DNA from: Phoronis australis
Lineage: Eukaryota; Phoronida; Phoronidae
Direction: 5' to 3'
Assembly: GCA_002633005.1 (NCBI GenBank)
Contig: NMRA01000854.1
Location: forward strand, 1-64,000
DNA length: 64,000 bases
The translations under genes were made by a program, and so were the position numbers. The notes under the pieces are model-generated. The model ran no database searches and had not been told where the DNA came from. It was given only the letters and a program-made list of their open reading frames with translations. Shown here one piece after another: positions 24,339 to 45,378 of this stretch (within the stretch, counting starts at the first letter, position 1; every line of letters starts with the position of its first letter).

Positions 24339-24935
24339 TGGACGGTCACATTTTCTGTCTCTAGTTCAAATTAGTACACTGTACTTCTGTAGGCAAACGC
24401 TCACATCAAAGGACACATCTGCGCTGGGGTAAGAGGTCTTTGTGTGTCTTGGCATTAAGCAATTGATAGCAAAGACTAAACCTGTTTTGCCATCAAAGTT
24501 TTGGCAAAAATGACGTACCTTTTGGCATAGCTATTCCTGTTTAGGCTGTAGCAATGTGATACTGGTGTCGTTCCCTTTACTCAAGGTCGTGGGTGTGAGT
24601 CTCACTGGGGAATACTGCTAGACGGGCCCTTGAGTTAGGCCTCTACCTCGATTTTATTTATATATTAATAAGGAATAGTTGTGTTGATATTGGGTGGCGA
24701 AGTGAGTCTCGTGGGTTCTGGCTTGGGTCGCCTTAAAGTGTACACAACATGACTCTAGTACCTCAAAATAAATTTTATTATTATATCTTACTTGATTTCA
24801 GTTCCTTTAGTGCACAGCTCATAAAGAAACACGCAAAAATTGAAAAAAATAATAATTATGTACAACGTCATGGGTTGAACCCAAGTCGTTCGCAATACCG
24901 TTCGGATCAGAGACAAAGTGTATAGAGTGAAGAGA
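24339..24935. other. Spacer; only a weak tRNA-like motif seen
   Basis: GGTCGTGGGTGTGAGTCTCA near 24586 weakly resembles a Pol III B box as in the SINEs at 45 kb. No matching A box was confirmed, and nothing else was recognised. Confidence 0.3.
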
Positions 24936-25213
24936 ATGCAAAGTACATTTAGCGTCGAGAAGGTTCGTAGAGGGATCAAAAGATGTGTTTCCGGAGGCTG
25001 CAGCAACAGCAGCCAGGGGGAAAACGTCTCGGTGTTCCGAAGGACACCAAAGTTGCGCAGAAGTGGCATGACTTCGTGCGCCGAACGAGAGTGTGGGACG
25101 TCATCGTGGACCAAGCGATTCGGTCCGGGGCCACTCTGTGTTCTGCCCACTTTGAGGACTCCTGTTTCGACTCCAGTCACATGAGACGTTACGATGAAGG
25201 CCTGGTTCAATAA
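24936..25213 (+). pseudogene. THAP zinc-finger domain with a frameshift
   Basis: Frame 1 from ATG 24936 reads a basic leader then KRCVSGGCSNSSQ, the first Cys pair of a THAP (C2CH) domain, followed by NVSVF. The match then moves to frame 2 near 25036-25042 and continues PKDTKVAQKW, FVRRTRVW and LCSAHFEDSCF (the C-x2-H part) to a stop at 25211-25213, which overlaps an AATAAA. Proline after VSVF/VSLF and W in xKW are typical of THAP domains. The shift is one missing base in a short T run. It may be a dead gene, a remnant of a THAP-bearing transposase (P-element type) or a sequencing error. The C-terminal AVPT-like box is not seen. Confidence 0.65.
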
Positions 25214-27174
25214 AGGACAATATTTATCATTCAGAAACATCAGCTCTTAATNATTTTGCCGTTTCATGGGACAGAATCATTTCAGTGGTCATTTGAAATG
25301 AAAGCAAAAACGAATCGAATGTTTATATATTGACGGTGTTTTTAAGATAAGCAATGAAAATGCTCATTTCGGTTGACCCCTGCAGGAGTAACAACATGGT
25401 GGTCCTCTGATCCCGTGCCCTAACACGAGTATTGAGATAGAGTGTCGATTTGTGCTATGGAATTGATGATAAACTCGTCACACTGGACATGTGAAAGATA
25501 GCTTTCCTTTAATTTCACCATATTCAAATAATTTACTTGCAAAAAATGAAATGTCATGGAAACCTTAGTCCGAGCAAAGTGCCTGTACGTATATAGGGGC
25601 CTCCGAGCAATTCAGACATCGTTCTTGGTGTTCTCAGTGGTACTGAACAAATCCGTGGTCAAAAAATGAATTTGAAGTTCTCAGTGGTACTACACAAATC
25701 CGTGGTCAAAACATAAATTTGAGTCGGATCATTTACGGCCATGAGCCTTGTTATCGAAGTCGCCGTACGTCACAAAAAATAGGCCTACTCGTCGTCATAA
25801 AATTACTGGCCGGCGTTTGCGATAAGCCGGGCTAAATCAAAGTTATACGCTTCTTGGAAGGAACGCTGGTTTATTTCGGTACCGCTTTGATAAAGAAACC
25901 GTATATTTAGTTGTTAGAATTTCTCGGCCGAGTTTGCTCTCGGGCTCCCCTGTACCTCGACAGCAAGCCTATGGCGTCAACAGTGGTTGTCGATCATATA
26001 AACTTTAGGCCTATAATCATTACACTCTTCTATACTTTACATCAAATTATGATGATGATGATCATGATGACGGATGATATAACAGCAACTTTATTTGAAA
26101 AAGAGGCCACCGGCTCACGTACAGCTCGGCACAATAGCAATGCATACACAGCCATCAAAGATTTAATATTTCGTTTCTAATAATCATTGCCCTTTGCATC
26201 TACATTGAAATGTTTTTTTAAAAGGTGTTTGTTACTCTCGAGTTAAAAAGAGACCTGATATTGTGGCAGGCGTGTTACCTAAATCTGTTTCTTAAATTGC
26301 CAAAAGTAGACAGCGTAACATAAAATGCTCTTTTGTTTCAATCTCCCCGGTACAAAAGTTCTTTCACTTCGGGGGAATAGGCCTACCATTTTTCAATTTC
26401 TAATCTGTGTGTTAGTTGAACATCTAATGATCGCTATGAAAAGTATCTGCTGCTCGTCGATCGTTTTCCCCATATAAATACTTTTTTCAAGACAAGTCAG
26501 ACTTAACTCCTCTGTAAAATTCACACTTGTTTGCATTTTCTACTACCGAGAACCAATTTTGAAAGTTAACATCTCTTAGCCTTTGTTTGAACCGAATATT
26601 GTTCACCGACTCACTGGTTCAACCGTACATGACCATTTTGGGCAGCAACTATTCTCGTACATCTAACAAAAATATTCCAATTTCAGTATGACGTTCATGA
26701 AATATGTTCCGTAGTTTCATCATGCTGCTTAATTGTGACACTGAAACCAGCAGCAGCTCAATGGAGTTGAGTGAGTGAGGTAGGCCTTAGCCTGACGTCA
26801 ATGTCCTCGTACAATTTTGGCCACGATATTGTCAACCGAAAACTTCCGCATCATTGTTCATTTTCAAATTGATTTGTTAATGTTTAAAGTAGTTTGATTT
26901 TCACAAGCTGCAATTCATAATTTGCCGAGCTTGCCTCGGCGGTCCACCCGCCACTGACAGGCCCGCCAGGCTGCGCTTACCGCTCACTCCAGACCGATTC
27001 TTGAGACTCCGCCCACAACTATGATGTCATTTCCGTAATCCGGAGGGTCATGACCCTTGACGGAATTGTGGGATACAACTAAAGTGTATCACATTTCGGA
27101 CGTATTAAAGATTTCAATTGAAGTCAAAATTCAGTGTTTTAAACGACATACAGTGGAAGATTTCTTTTTTATTC
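25214..27174. other. Intergenic region and PHD-gene upstream region
   Basis: A single N lies at 25252. A 50-bp two-copy repeat (GTTCTCAGTGGTACT) is at 25630-25725. The stretch at 26930-27080 is richer in C/G (CCTCGGCGGTCCACCCGCC, GACTCCGCCCACAAC) and contains ATTTCCG, a possible ETS-type core, so it may hold the promoter and 5' UTR of the PHD gene. No other genes were recognised. Confidence 0.4.
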
Positions 27175-30100
27175 ATGGCGGATGACATATTCAAGGGTAA
27201 GACACAATGCCATGTTGGAATTCTGACTGGATTTATGTGTGATCGTGCAGGAGCTATGTTCAAAGTTTTCTTTAAAAATGGTCACCGACTCGAGCCAAGC
27301 GTTGATAAGATCATAAACAAGCACTTGCTAGTTTGTCTATTTCGTTCACTTTGTTTAAGTTCATTTCCTGACAAGCATATTTCTCTTACAGCTCCGAAGG
27401 CAAAGCGAAAGAATGATTTTCACGTAAGTAACACCGGGTATACATTTCATAATTTACCTTTTTTCAATCGGCTACCCAAGTTCGGCCATTTGCATTTAAT
27501 TTGCACTCGGTGTGTTTTCAAATTTGTCATGAAAATGAAAACGCTCTATTGGCTCCTGAAAATGTTGTCGCTCAGTGTTCGTTTTCTTATTCAGCATAAT
27601 AAATTAACCTATTAATGACTATTTCTGGGAGGACTTGTGAACTACTATTGAAATTAATATCTAAGCCTACCATGGAACATTCAGCTTGTCAAGCATCAAT
27701 AAGTCACCGTTTCATGGAAGTTAACGATTTGATAACAACGATGACATCATGTTTCACATTGCAACTGGTGAACAATGCTGAAGATCTTGTTAATGTGGAG
27801 ATTTCACAGTTTCCCGAAACGAGCAATTGATCATCACAATCAAACGATTAAATATACAATAGACCTCTAAACTCTCAAAATACGAGTGGAAAAAGTAAAA
27901 TACAATTAGAGAATTGGGCTTACTCTTGTAGTTGAAGGAGCACCGAGCAGATGTTCAGCTGTTTTGTCTTTTGGTCACCACTTATACAAGCCCCTGTTCT
28001 GAAATACAATTATTCGAGTATATGCGTGCAATTTGTTCAGTTCAGTTGTGTTTTCGAAGTGACATTTTTCCCTGTGTCAAGTGCTGATGCAGTTCTACTG
28101 GTTAACAAATGCAAGTAATTGCATGTATCCCCTTGATACCCATGCAGGCATGGTCCAGTGAGAAGAAGCGCAGAACGAAGGAAGACTTCTTTACCTTTTG
28201 CAACATAGTTTTAGCCTACACAAACTATGAGGCTTCCAGACAAGAGGTGAGCGAGATGGTTTAGTTGTGGGTAATAGTTGCATTTTGAGAACCAGTTTTC
28301 TCCACTGAATAACGGGCATCAAACTGGTTCTCAGAATCTGAGCATCCGATTATGGCCTAGTTCTGCACGATGGTCAGCCATCTCATGTTACTGTAGACTC
28401 ACCACTCAAACATTATGCTCAGCCTTGAACAGACTTGAATCATGTTTAGAAATCGAGTTTGAGCTATGTTTAATGAGCCTGGTCAGTTTGTTTCATGGGA
28501 AGACAAATGATTAAAATATTTTTCCAGATTGGTTGTTTTTTTTTGCTCTTAGAATATTAGTGACATGCGCTTGGCAATTGCCTCAAATCTCGCATTTAAC
28601 TGTTAGTTATTTTTGTTGAATTATAATGTATGAAGACTCCATGCCCTGTTTTAGCTGTGTTTGGTGTTTTGCCTTAGCAGAATTCTGTTAAGCATGTCAT
28701 TTGTATTAACATTTTCGATTGTGAATCTTATAGCCTCTGCTGCAGGAATAGGGTTTCAATGATATGAAGTATTTTGATGCCTTTAGTATTCTGATGGTAG
28801 CTTTAGGAGACTTGATATTCTCTAGGTAGTGCCCCCTTTGTTACACCTGAATAGATTGAGAGTAGGAAGTAGTTGGTGGGGGCATGAGGTGCATTGTGTG
28901 ATGAGTGCTCTCATGACTTATCTGAATGCAGCCATTTCAACAGGAAGGACCTTTGCTTGACTTGGGACATCTAGGGAATTTCAAGTTCCCTCAACACATG
29001 TGGACTGGCCAGCTGATTGACATTTTGACCTGAAAGTCAGGAATTTGCGTTAGCGAATCAGAATTTAAACCTGGGAGAAATTATTGACATCAGTGAATTT
29101 ATACAGAAAATGTTTTGTTCTATTAGCCGTGTTCAATCGTGTCTATGTTTCAGGAGATGAGATCGGTGAATAATTCCAGCCCTCTGGGTAGTGTTGGTAG
29201 TTCAGTAGACAGTTACAGTTCCGAGTCGAGTCTCAGTTCGATGAGTCCATCCAGTTCATACTGTGGGTTCAGTGATGATGTGCCCTCTAGTGGTCGTCTA
29301 GTGCCTAATTCAGGTATGTCTTATGTTTAATCCTTAAAAGGTTAAGTGACCATATGTTGTCTGAAGTGAATGGTGTTGAAGGTTACCACTGGATAATTGT
29401 ACGTCAAGTTTCTACATTGTAGAATTAAAATAATTACCAAACATTTAATCAGGTTTCTGATCCACTCTCACTTGAGTGATCAATTAAAAGTTTCAATGCA
29501 GATTTGTTTGTAAAACCTGCTTGATCCATTATAGGATTCAGCTAAGCCTTCCTCAACTTGGATTTATTGTTTTCATACCTGGGCAAAATGTCCTGAGCAG
29601 TAGGTAGTCATAACTTTGGCAAAACATAATTATTGATGCTTTAAGCTATTCAATCTTTAGTGGTAAAGTTTTTGTGTTACAAGTATCACAGACTGAAAAT
29701 GTTTTGCACAAGCATACGCAATACAAAGGTCATCAATGTTATGCAATGATTTTATAGTTTTGATCAAGCAGCATAGTTATCTCAGGATGATTTACGTCAG
29801 TCTGTAGTAAGGGTTCCCCAAAATGCATACAGTCCAGCTTAGAAATTGTTATCATTTTTCAAAGACTATACTTCATTGTTTTGATTGTTCAACATGTTGC
29901 CATGTATGTTATGTTGACGTCTGTGAAGTGCAAACCTGGAAAATAATATCTTAAATCTTGTTATTTTGGTTGATAAGTTTCACATATATAAAATTCCACT
30001 TTTCTGCCACTTTGTGTGTCTAATATTTGTTTAATTGCTGACTATTTAGTTGTGTCAAAATATGGTTGGCCACTTGTATGAGTCTTGATCGTCATCGGAA

Positions 30101-30762
30101 TTATAAAACAACAAAGGTTCACCATTTCCTGTCAGAATTTCATACGCGCCTAACACAAATCCAATGAAAGCTCAAAAAAAAAACAAGTTCAAAAAACCAT
30201 GAATGGTTCTTGTATTTCTTGATAGCAATTAAAGCTTCCTGCCGTTGCAAGTTCGCATCACATCCACGATGAAACATCAAAAACTCCTTTGGGGAAAATC
30301 ATAAGTTACAACTCATGGAACTTACTGTAAAATGATTTTACCCGACATTGCCGAGATGCAATGCCAGGAAAATTATTTTACAGTAAGTTCCAGAAGTCGT
30401 GATTTATAATTTTTGCATCCAGTTATTCACCTAGATGAATGATGGTGACCACCATCTAACCCAAAACTCTCCTTTCTAGCCATCATGTAATGTAAAAAGA
30501 TTTTCAAAAGATTGTGATGTGTTCTCGTTATTCCTTTGTAGATGATGAAGAGGGTTTGATCACTTGCTTCTGTATGAAGCCGTATGGTGGTCGCCCAATG
30601 ATTGAGTGTTCGTCGTGCCTTACCTGGGTTCATCTCTCTTGCGCAAAAATCCGCAAGAGCAATATTCCGGACACTTACGTTTGCCAAAAGTGCAAAGATG
30701 CACAGGCTAACCCCCGCAAGTCCAATAGACCCAGAACTGAAAAACGACGAGACAGTTCATAG
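27175..30762 (+). CDS. PHF13/PHF23-like: PHF13/PHF23-like PHD finger protein, 5 exons
   Basis: Exons 27175-27196, 27392-27423, 28148-28246, 29154-29313 and 30542-30762 join in frame to a 177-residue protein. The N-terminal [19 protein letters not shown] segment (24-42) matches the short conserved block at the start of PHF13 and PHF23. A Ser-rich linker (52-104) follows, then a C-terminal PHD finger: C113, C115, C127, C130, H135, C138, C152, C155. Y119, M124 and W133 occupy the positions known in PHF13 to cage trimethylated H3K4. After the finger comes the conserved basic tail RKSNRPRT. Family members are nuclear chromatin readers (PHF13 acts in chromatin compaction and repair; PHF23 limits autophagy). 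The product is much shorter than the human proteins (about 300 and 400 aa), mostly in the linker. Exon 1 (MADDIFK) is inferred from splice sites and could be one of several starts. Confidence 0.9.
28275..28335 (+). repeat. Short hairpin-bearing dispersed repeat, second copy
   Basis: See 15545-15605. Here the hairpin arms GAGAACCAGTTT and AAACTGGTTCTC are complete. It is intronic in the PHD gene. Confidence 0.6.
30285..30410. mobile_element. Intronic foldback element
   Basis: Arm GGAACTTACTGTAAAATGAT at 30317 pairs with ATTATTTTACAGTAAGTTCC ending at 30391, and weaker pairing extends outward (ATAAGTTACAACTC with GAAGTCGTGATTTAT). The loop holds CATTGCCGAGATGCAATGC, itself a small hairpin. It lies just upstream of the last PHD-gene exon. 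Confidence 0.6.
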
Positions 30763-33700
30763 CTGTTTGCTCGGGACGTCCCGTTGTTCATGTAAATATA
30801 ATGTACATAGCAGAGAAACCCACTTTGTGATGATAGCAGCCGTGATGAATGGAAGGAGTGCAAGACCATGGTCTCTACTGAGTGGTTGCAAGATATTAAA
30901 AACCATCAATGCATCCAATCTACTGATTTTCCGACTATTTCGCGTCTTTTACCTCATTTTACTTGTCACAGAACATAACTCCATACATTCAAATATGAGA
31001 ACCCAGAAAATTGTGTGTCCACAAAGTCTGTCCATAACACTGCTAGCCTTGTGCATGTTCACGACAAGTCCTCTCTTTAGCACTGCTGGCCTTGTGCATG
31101 AACAGCATCATGTGATCAAGCGACTGTCGGGGGTCAGAAGGTCACTATGAAATACTGTTAAGTACTACAAGCCCATCAAAACTTCAGTTGCTGTTAGTAC
31201 AACATTTTGTCACTAATGTGTAGAGTTTGTTCATCAGTCTTAAATGGTAATTTTTGGAATGAAATTAGCAACTGTTGCAAAAAATATTCATATCAAGAAA
31301 TGCAACGCATTGACAGCCTTTAAAGGTTTTCTTGCCAATTTTAATATTTTCATTAATTTTTTCACTCAGTGTTTTTGCTCATTTGTCACTTGTATCAAGT
31401 ACTCCTGTAGGTGTAATTTATTTTTTTTCAGGTGAAATTAGTAACTGCTTTGAGAGTGTCTTTATTTGAGGAAATTTTGTTTGACTGTTAAATGTAAACT
31501 ATTTTTGATTTTTTAGAATTAGGATGCGGCACAGATAAAATGTGTCTATATACTCTTTCTGACCAACGTGTCTCCGACACCAGAGGAGCATCAATGTAAA
31601 TTAGCAAGTTAGTTGAACCTTTCGAACTGGCTTCGGTGGTTAACACTGGACTTGTTGCCAGTCCATGATCGCATCATCGAAGTTATTGCATGACTTATTA
31701 CTTACATAATTTTTTGAATATTAACAATCATGTCCGTGTGGATAGTAAATGAAATGAAGTGCTTATAGCAGCGGTATGGTGAATAGTTGATCATATAATG
31801 ACACGATGTGTGCTATTTTTAGCTGTGACATCTGCCGATAGTTCCAGCAACGCCAATTAAGTTAACTTTCACACCGCATCTCAGCGTTGATGCTCCGTTG
31901 TTCAATTCTGTTTAGTGTGGAGTTAACTTGCACTTATTTTTGATCCAAGACTGAAGTCAACTTTTCATACCAACTGACGGTCTCGTTAACATTGATGCAT
32001 TGACGTTGGTCTGAAAAGCTTTTATCTTATTGTGATTAGCTGAATTTTCAGGCTGTTTTACTGATGTAAATATTTGAATGTTGTTAAGAAACGATGCAAG
32101 CTTGTAAGTTAATGCGAGCCTTGCAATGCCAAAAAAGCATAGTTTGTTCTGGTCTTGAGCTGCACAAAGGCACGTTAACTGGGGTAAGCAAGGTTTGAAA
32201 CGCCGTGATTTGCCAACCCATGAGTAAAAAGAACAAGTCCCGCATCATTTTGCTCGTTTCAGGTGGATTTTGTGTTTTGAAAAAGTAAGAAAACCACCAC
32301 CAACTCTATTAAAACACAGCTGTGCTTTTTTGGGCTAACAGTCTAAAGTTTGGTTTGGAACTGTAAGTGCTTGCTGTACATGTGTGTATTTAGGTCCCTG
32401 CACCTATTATCTGACATAAAGTGTTTTTCAAAGAAATTCTTGTACTCGAATGTTTGTTATATAGGACAATATGATACAAGTGCATTTTAGTTTTCACATT
32501 TACAATGTTGATGAATACAACTGCACTTTGTATAGCCTAGATTATGTTCAAATAGCATTGTTGCTTAGTTCCTGCTGTACATTAGCATAGTTAGGAGCAT
32601 GCAAATACATCCTTATGATCAATTTTTTGGAACAAAATTACGGTAAGTCAAACTGAAGTTTTATCTTAAAATTGACCTAAATTTAAGGTTTTGTTGTAGC
32701 TAAGTCAGTTTTCTTGGAACGGGCCGGAATTCAGCTACTACCTGCAAAAAATGGTTTTAATATTTTCATATTTCCAAAGATGAACAATTGAACAAAACCA
32801 ATGTGTAATGTTAACGCTTCTGGAGGGAAGAGATTTTTATCATTACTGACGATTGTCATGGACACTTTATAAATCATGTATTGAACCTTCTTAAACATGT
32901 GCGCATGTACATGTATGTTTAGGCACACCAAGTATATTCACAACATTCCACGACTTGCCAGATAGCCGAGTATAATTTTTAAATTTGTGTGCTGACATGT
33001 TCAGCATCAACTTCAACTACGGTTCTACTCAAATGGTTTGCCATAAGGCACATGAGTCTAGTTTTGGATATAGGCATGGCTTCGAGTACCGGTGCATGGA
33101 CCTAAATCGTGCATATACGCTATGCTATTGTCGTCTTCCTATATTTTCTCTGTTTTGTCAGCTTCTCAGAATCTCAATCAAGACTTGGGAATTTGTTAAC
33201 AGAAAGTTGCACTTTGTCCAACAGTTTATAGGTTCAGTTTGTTGGTCAGCAAAACTTATTCAGTGCCCCTCTTCATTACCAGAATTAAAGAATCTTGTTG
33301 CTTCACTATGATTGTTTGCGAGAACGGTAAACCAGCTAACATTTCGATTAAACATGGCATGCATAAGTTGTATTTCCTTGCCATTTTTGTAATGTGTTTT
33401 GGTATTTTCTAAAATATTTGTGATGCAGATTTGGTTATCTCAGTTTGTATATAAGTCTCACTATTTAACACAGCAACTTATGAAAACCTAAACTTTTATC
33501 ATTTGCATTGGTCACAACTGTTAAACATTGTTCAAGACTGTCACACCAAGGTAGTTCTTCATGTGGTCTTGAAAAGGGGACAAAACCAAGTAATGACCAG
33601 CTAAGTGTTTTGCAATTGAAACAAGAGCATTATGGGCAGTGTTGCACTTAAGGAACTTCTCATTTTCTCTCATTTCCTCCTGTTGTTGAGACTTGCTATG

Positions 33701-35769
33701 ACTTTCTAAGAACTAGTGTGCTGTGACTTGGCCTTAAGATATTGCCTTGTGAGATGGATTTACCAGTGCATGCACACACCCAGGGGGACTCGGGAGGCTC
33801 GAACGAACCCCCCACTTTGGTGAAGTGGGCAAAAATGTCTGCCTCAGAGAAACAAAAACTCCGAAAAAAGTAGAAAAGAGACAAAAGACCACTTAAAAAG
33901 GCAGGAATTACCCAAATTCGGCAAATGCACAATTCATAGCTCAGAACGTAACCCATGAATCTTATTAAAAGGTCCACAATCTCAAAAATTGGACCCCCCA
34001 TTTTTTAGGCTGGGTGAGCATATGCAGTGAGTATCTTTTCTGTACTAGCCAAGCCCAGTATTATATTGTATATAACTATGTTGGTATGTAATGTCGCATG
34101 ATCCTTTCTTATTCATGTTGTTGACATGCAACAATTGCGTCAACAGTCATGAATGACTACTTTTTTGTTCCACTTAGTATAAGGGCCGGTTAAGACTTCA
34201 GTCTGAAATTTGGTCTTGCGCTTCCACTTAACAATTGCTAAATAAAAGTTTAGCAAAGTAATTGCGTGCATCACAGTATAAAAGTAATTTACAGATTGAA
34301 ATAACCTCAGTAACTGGCAGTTATGTGTATATTCTCAGAGACCTAACACTGTTGCCTCAAGTAAGATTTATTTATTTTTCAGAAATAGTAGTGTGGATAC
34401 CATACTTCTGACTTCACTTTTCCATGAAACTGGTCCTGAGTGAAGCAGTGTGGTCTTCAGGGGAATTTTAGCTACTGACAATACAGGCCAAAAATATTCA
34501 GACAAAATGACTTGGGATTTCAGTGACATTACAGCTGGGCAGAAACCAAATTAATCGTCAGAATGACTGTCAGAGAATGAAGGGGACCAGGAAAGTTGGT
34601 AAGGTGGCCGAGTCATTCTTCAATTAGAATTTTGCCCCTCAATAGTTATTACCAGCCATCTGTACTGTTAACAGATTTAGCATGAGTGGGGAAAATGTAT
34701 TTTGTCTGATTAATTTTGGTTTGTACTCTATTTTATTATATAAACCGATTTCAGTTGAAGCTAAGGATAAGAGCACAATAAATTTGCTTTGGAAGACCCA
34801 ATACTCTAATGAAGAAAGATGTTACACAGAGGTCTCTTTCAGGAAAAGTGACAATAAGAGTTAGTCAGAAATTTGGCCTTGTGCTCCGCACAATTATTTC
34901 TGAAAAATAATTATATCTCTTTCTATCAAAGGAATTGTCTCTGAGAATTTACATTACACGTAACTATTAGTTAGTGAGGCAATTGGTAAAAATTATTTTT
35001 GATGTGCTATCAATTGGATAAACCGTTATTCATTAATTGTGAAATGAGAGCGCAAGACCAATTTCTTACCAAGTCTCAAATCACAGTTCTGCAGTAGCAT
35101 TACATTAATGAACCAACACTGAGATGATGCAATTTTTGGATTGTACCACAAGAGCAGGTCTCTAGGAATGGTGTGCAGAATACTGTCCTTCGATTAGGAG
35201 ATTGTTTTGAAACTGTTCTGGTTTTTTCCCCCGTGTCCGATTTATTTCGCCTACTGGTTGATACTTGTGTCGCAACTGTTTAATAGTAAACAAAACTTGT
35301 AAGAGCAACATTACAATTATTACATGACTTGAGTGTGAAATCAATATGATTGTACATGTCAAAAAATTACCAAATGTTCGTACTCTATTATTTTGTACAT
35401 AGTTGGAAAATAAAATGCTATTTTCTTGAATCTTTGTCGTAACCCGTACTCAAGAGCATCGTTTCCTGTTGCTTCTTTACTTTTCAGAGAAACTAGAATA
35501 TTCCCAGCTTCTGTAATGCTCGTCTCCACAAAATTAAAAGTACCAGTCGAGCAAATTATTGGATTGGCCAATCACAGTCCTGCACTGCTTTCCATGTTAG
35601 CTCATTTAGTTTCTGCTTGTCTCCCAATTAACCTTGAATTGTATTGTATACGGTATACGATAGGTCTTTGGATAAACAACAGGAGGTGATAATCCTGCCA
35701 ATTAGAACAACACGCGGCATGTAGACATCGATGCTTTCTCAATCCTGCAACTTTCTGACAAAAGTGATT
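30763..35769. other. 3' UTR of PHD gene and intergenic spacer
   Basis: The first part must include the PHD-gene 3' UTR, but no single poly(A) signal stands out (ATTAAA near 32304, AATAAA near 34240). A right-end fragment of the 3829-type MITE lies at 32640-32727 and a dispersed repeat at 33764-34020. TTTATT near 35242 could be the minus-strand poly(A) signal of METTL1. No other gene was recognised. Confidence 0.4.
33764..34020 (+). repeat. Dispersed repeat, copy 2 (related to 9811-10143)
   Basis: Landmarks in the same order as copy 1 are GAAGTGGGCAAAAATGTC, GCCTCAGAGAAACAAA, AAAAAGGCAGGAATTACC, AATTGGACCCCCCATTTTTT and AGGCTGGGT. Divergence is high. Confidence 0.65.
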
Positions 35770-43639
<7,870 letters not shown>

Positions 43640-43653
43640 GCTTTGCTAAATTG

Positions 43654-43680
43654 GGTCATGTAACATGACCTATTTATATA
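43654..43680 (-). promoter_or_regulatory. TATA-like box and GGTCA palindrome just upstream of METTL1
   Basis: On the minus strand TATATAAATA (43680-43671) is followed by GGTCATGTTACATGACC (43670-43654), a near-perfect palindrome with two GGTCA half-sites, and then the METTL1 ATG at 43639. If the TATA box works at its normal distance, transcription starts around 43650, leaving a leader of only about ten bases. Function is inferred from spacing only. Confidence 0.35.
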
Positions 43681-45019
43681 TTGTAACTCTTTTTGGAAAC
43701 TTAAATGTACAAATATATTGATATATAATTTAACTTTCATTTATATCTGACTCAATTATTCTAAGAAAAACGTAATTTTACATGATTTTTATTAGAATAT
43801 ATTTTTCCTTATCTACCCAGAACTCCGTTTCCTTCATGTCGGCCTCCATGAATTTTGATTTACGTGGCTAGAAATCTTATTTTTTTGAAGGAGCATCTAA
43901 CAAAGGTAATGCTAACTATAATTTCTCTCGTGTAATTTCTAAAACTTTGCTTTAAAGCAGCAAAAATTTTGTGTGTTTCAAGTTTCGTTGCTGTAGGCCT
44001 ATTCGTGAATAAGTTTAAGATCTCCGTATCAAAATACAATGTCAATATGGTCACTTCCTCACGTCGGCTCCTCAACGCAACTTAACTCAATCACAAGTTC
44101 ATGTACACAGACAGTGCAGTGGCGCAGTGCCCATCGGCAACTTGTCTAATTCTTTTTCCTCATATTTTATTACAGTGAAAAATCACGTTCCAGTGCAGCA
44201 GTAGGCAACACGTAGCCCCTCGGTTGGCAGGTTAGGGGCAACAGTACTTCCTCTTGACTATGGCTCTAATCAGTCTAATGGCTCTATCGCTTTCTGTATG
44301 AATCTCGTCCCGTGTATTTAATTTAAAGGGGCGGTAGGTTGAATCCAGCCACCAATTAGGAGTTTTCACCTCATCAAAGATACATTCCACACTTAAAACT
44401 AAGAAAAGCGCTTACTTTCTTCAGTGCCAGTGGTCTTTTCTACTTCTACACATATCTTTGATGAAGCTTAGTTACGAGAATTAAGGTGACTTTGGCGAAG
44501 AATTCCAACTCCACTTTTTTGGTCACCGTTAACTTTTTCACCACGCACGCGATAACCATAAAGTATTTCAACTCAGTCACGTGAGTTAGGCAAAGGCTAG
44601 CGCGAGACTGAGCGAAGCGTGGGTGGGACGCTGGCGCGCGACACTTTCAAAATAGCATGGGAAGGTATCAGGTGAAATTTGTAAGATTTGTGTCCCTTTG
44701 ACTTTTTATTTGTCAACATGCGTGATTTCACGTAACTTCCTCAAAATGGCTCCCGTTAAGAGAAACTCGAACAAACCACGACAGATTCGTTCATCGATTT
44801 GTTCAAATTATCTTGACTGAATCGTCTCCAGACTTATGGTATGTGTTAATTATAACTCCATGTGCATATATGCATGTTCATTTGAATGTTTTCCTGTATT
44901 TTGAAATTCGTAACTTTTTGTGGGGATGTACTATCGCCCCTGTATGCCAGGGCGATGTAATTGCCTAGCACAGCAATAGTCTGCCAGTTAGCTGTGTATG
45001 AACACTACTGTTGTGTGGC

Positions 45020-45173
45020 GTGACTTCTGGTTGTGACGACATGTATAGTCAGATAAAGCCTCTCTAAGCCACTTGCCAAGTGGCAATTGCCTCTTGGCCA
45101 AATGGTTTAGACGCTTGGTCGTCACACATGCAACCTGGGTTCAAGTCCCACTGGAGACACTGAAATTTTCTAC
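45020..45173 (+). mobile_element. tRNA-derived SINE, copy 1
   Basis: An A-box-like TGGCCAAATGGTTTAGACGC at 45095 and a B box GGTTCAAGTCC at 45138 have tRNA-like spacing. The sequence does not fold as a complete cloverleaf with an acceptor stem, so it is a SINE head and not a tRNA gene. It is followed by a non-tRNA tail. Confidence 0.7.
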
Positions 45174-45378
45174 ATTGGTGCCCAACTAAGGAAAAATTTA
45201 CGATTAACTCTGAAATGTAAAGTGGCTAATGGAGAGGGGGTGACCTGGTAGTGATGGATTCAGAGCACAAAGAGAGCGTCACTGCCGGCAAATTCCAGGA
45301 TGCTAGGCCTAGGGTGTTGCTGAGATCTAAAAGCCAGGGAGCTCGCCTGTTGGCGGTAGGGGAACAGTGTTGTGAAAG

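Noticed and set aside
45095-45165. Possible tRNA gene
   Set aside because: A and B boxes are present but no acceptor or anticodon stem pairs convincingly; treated as a SINE.
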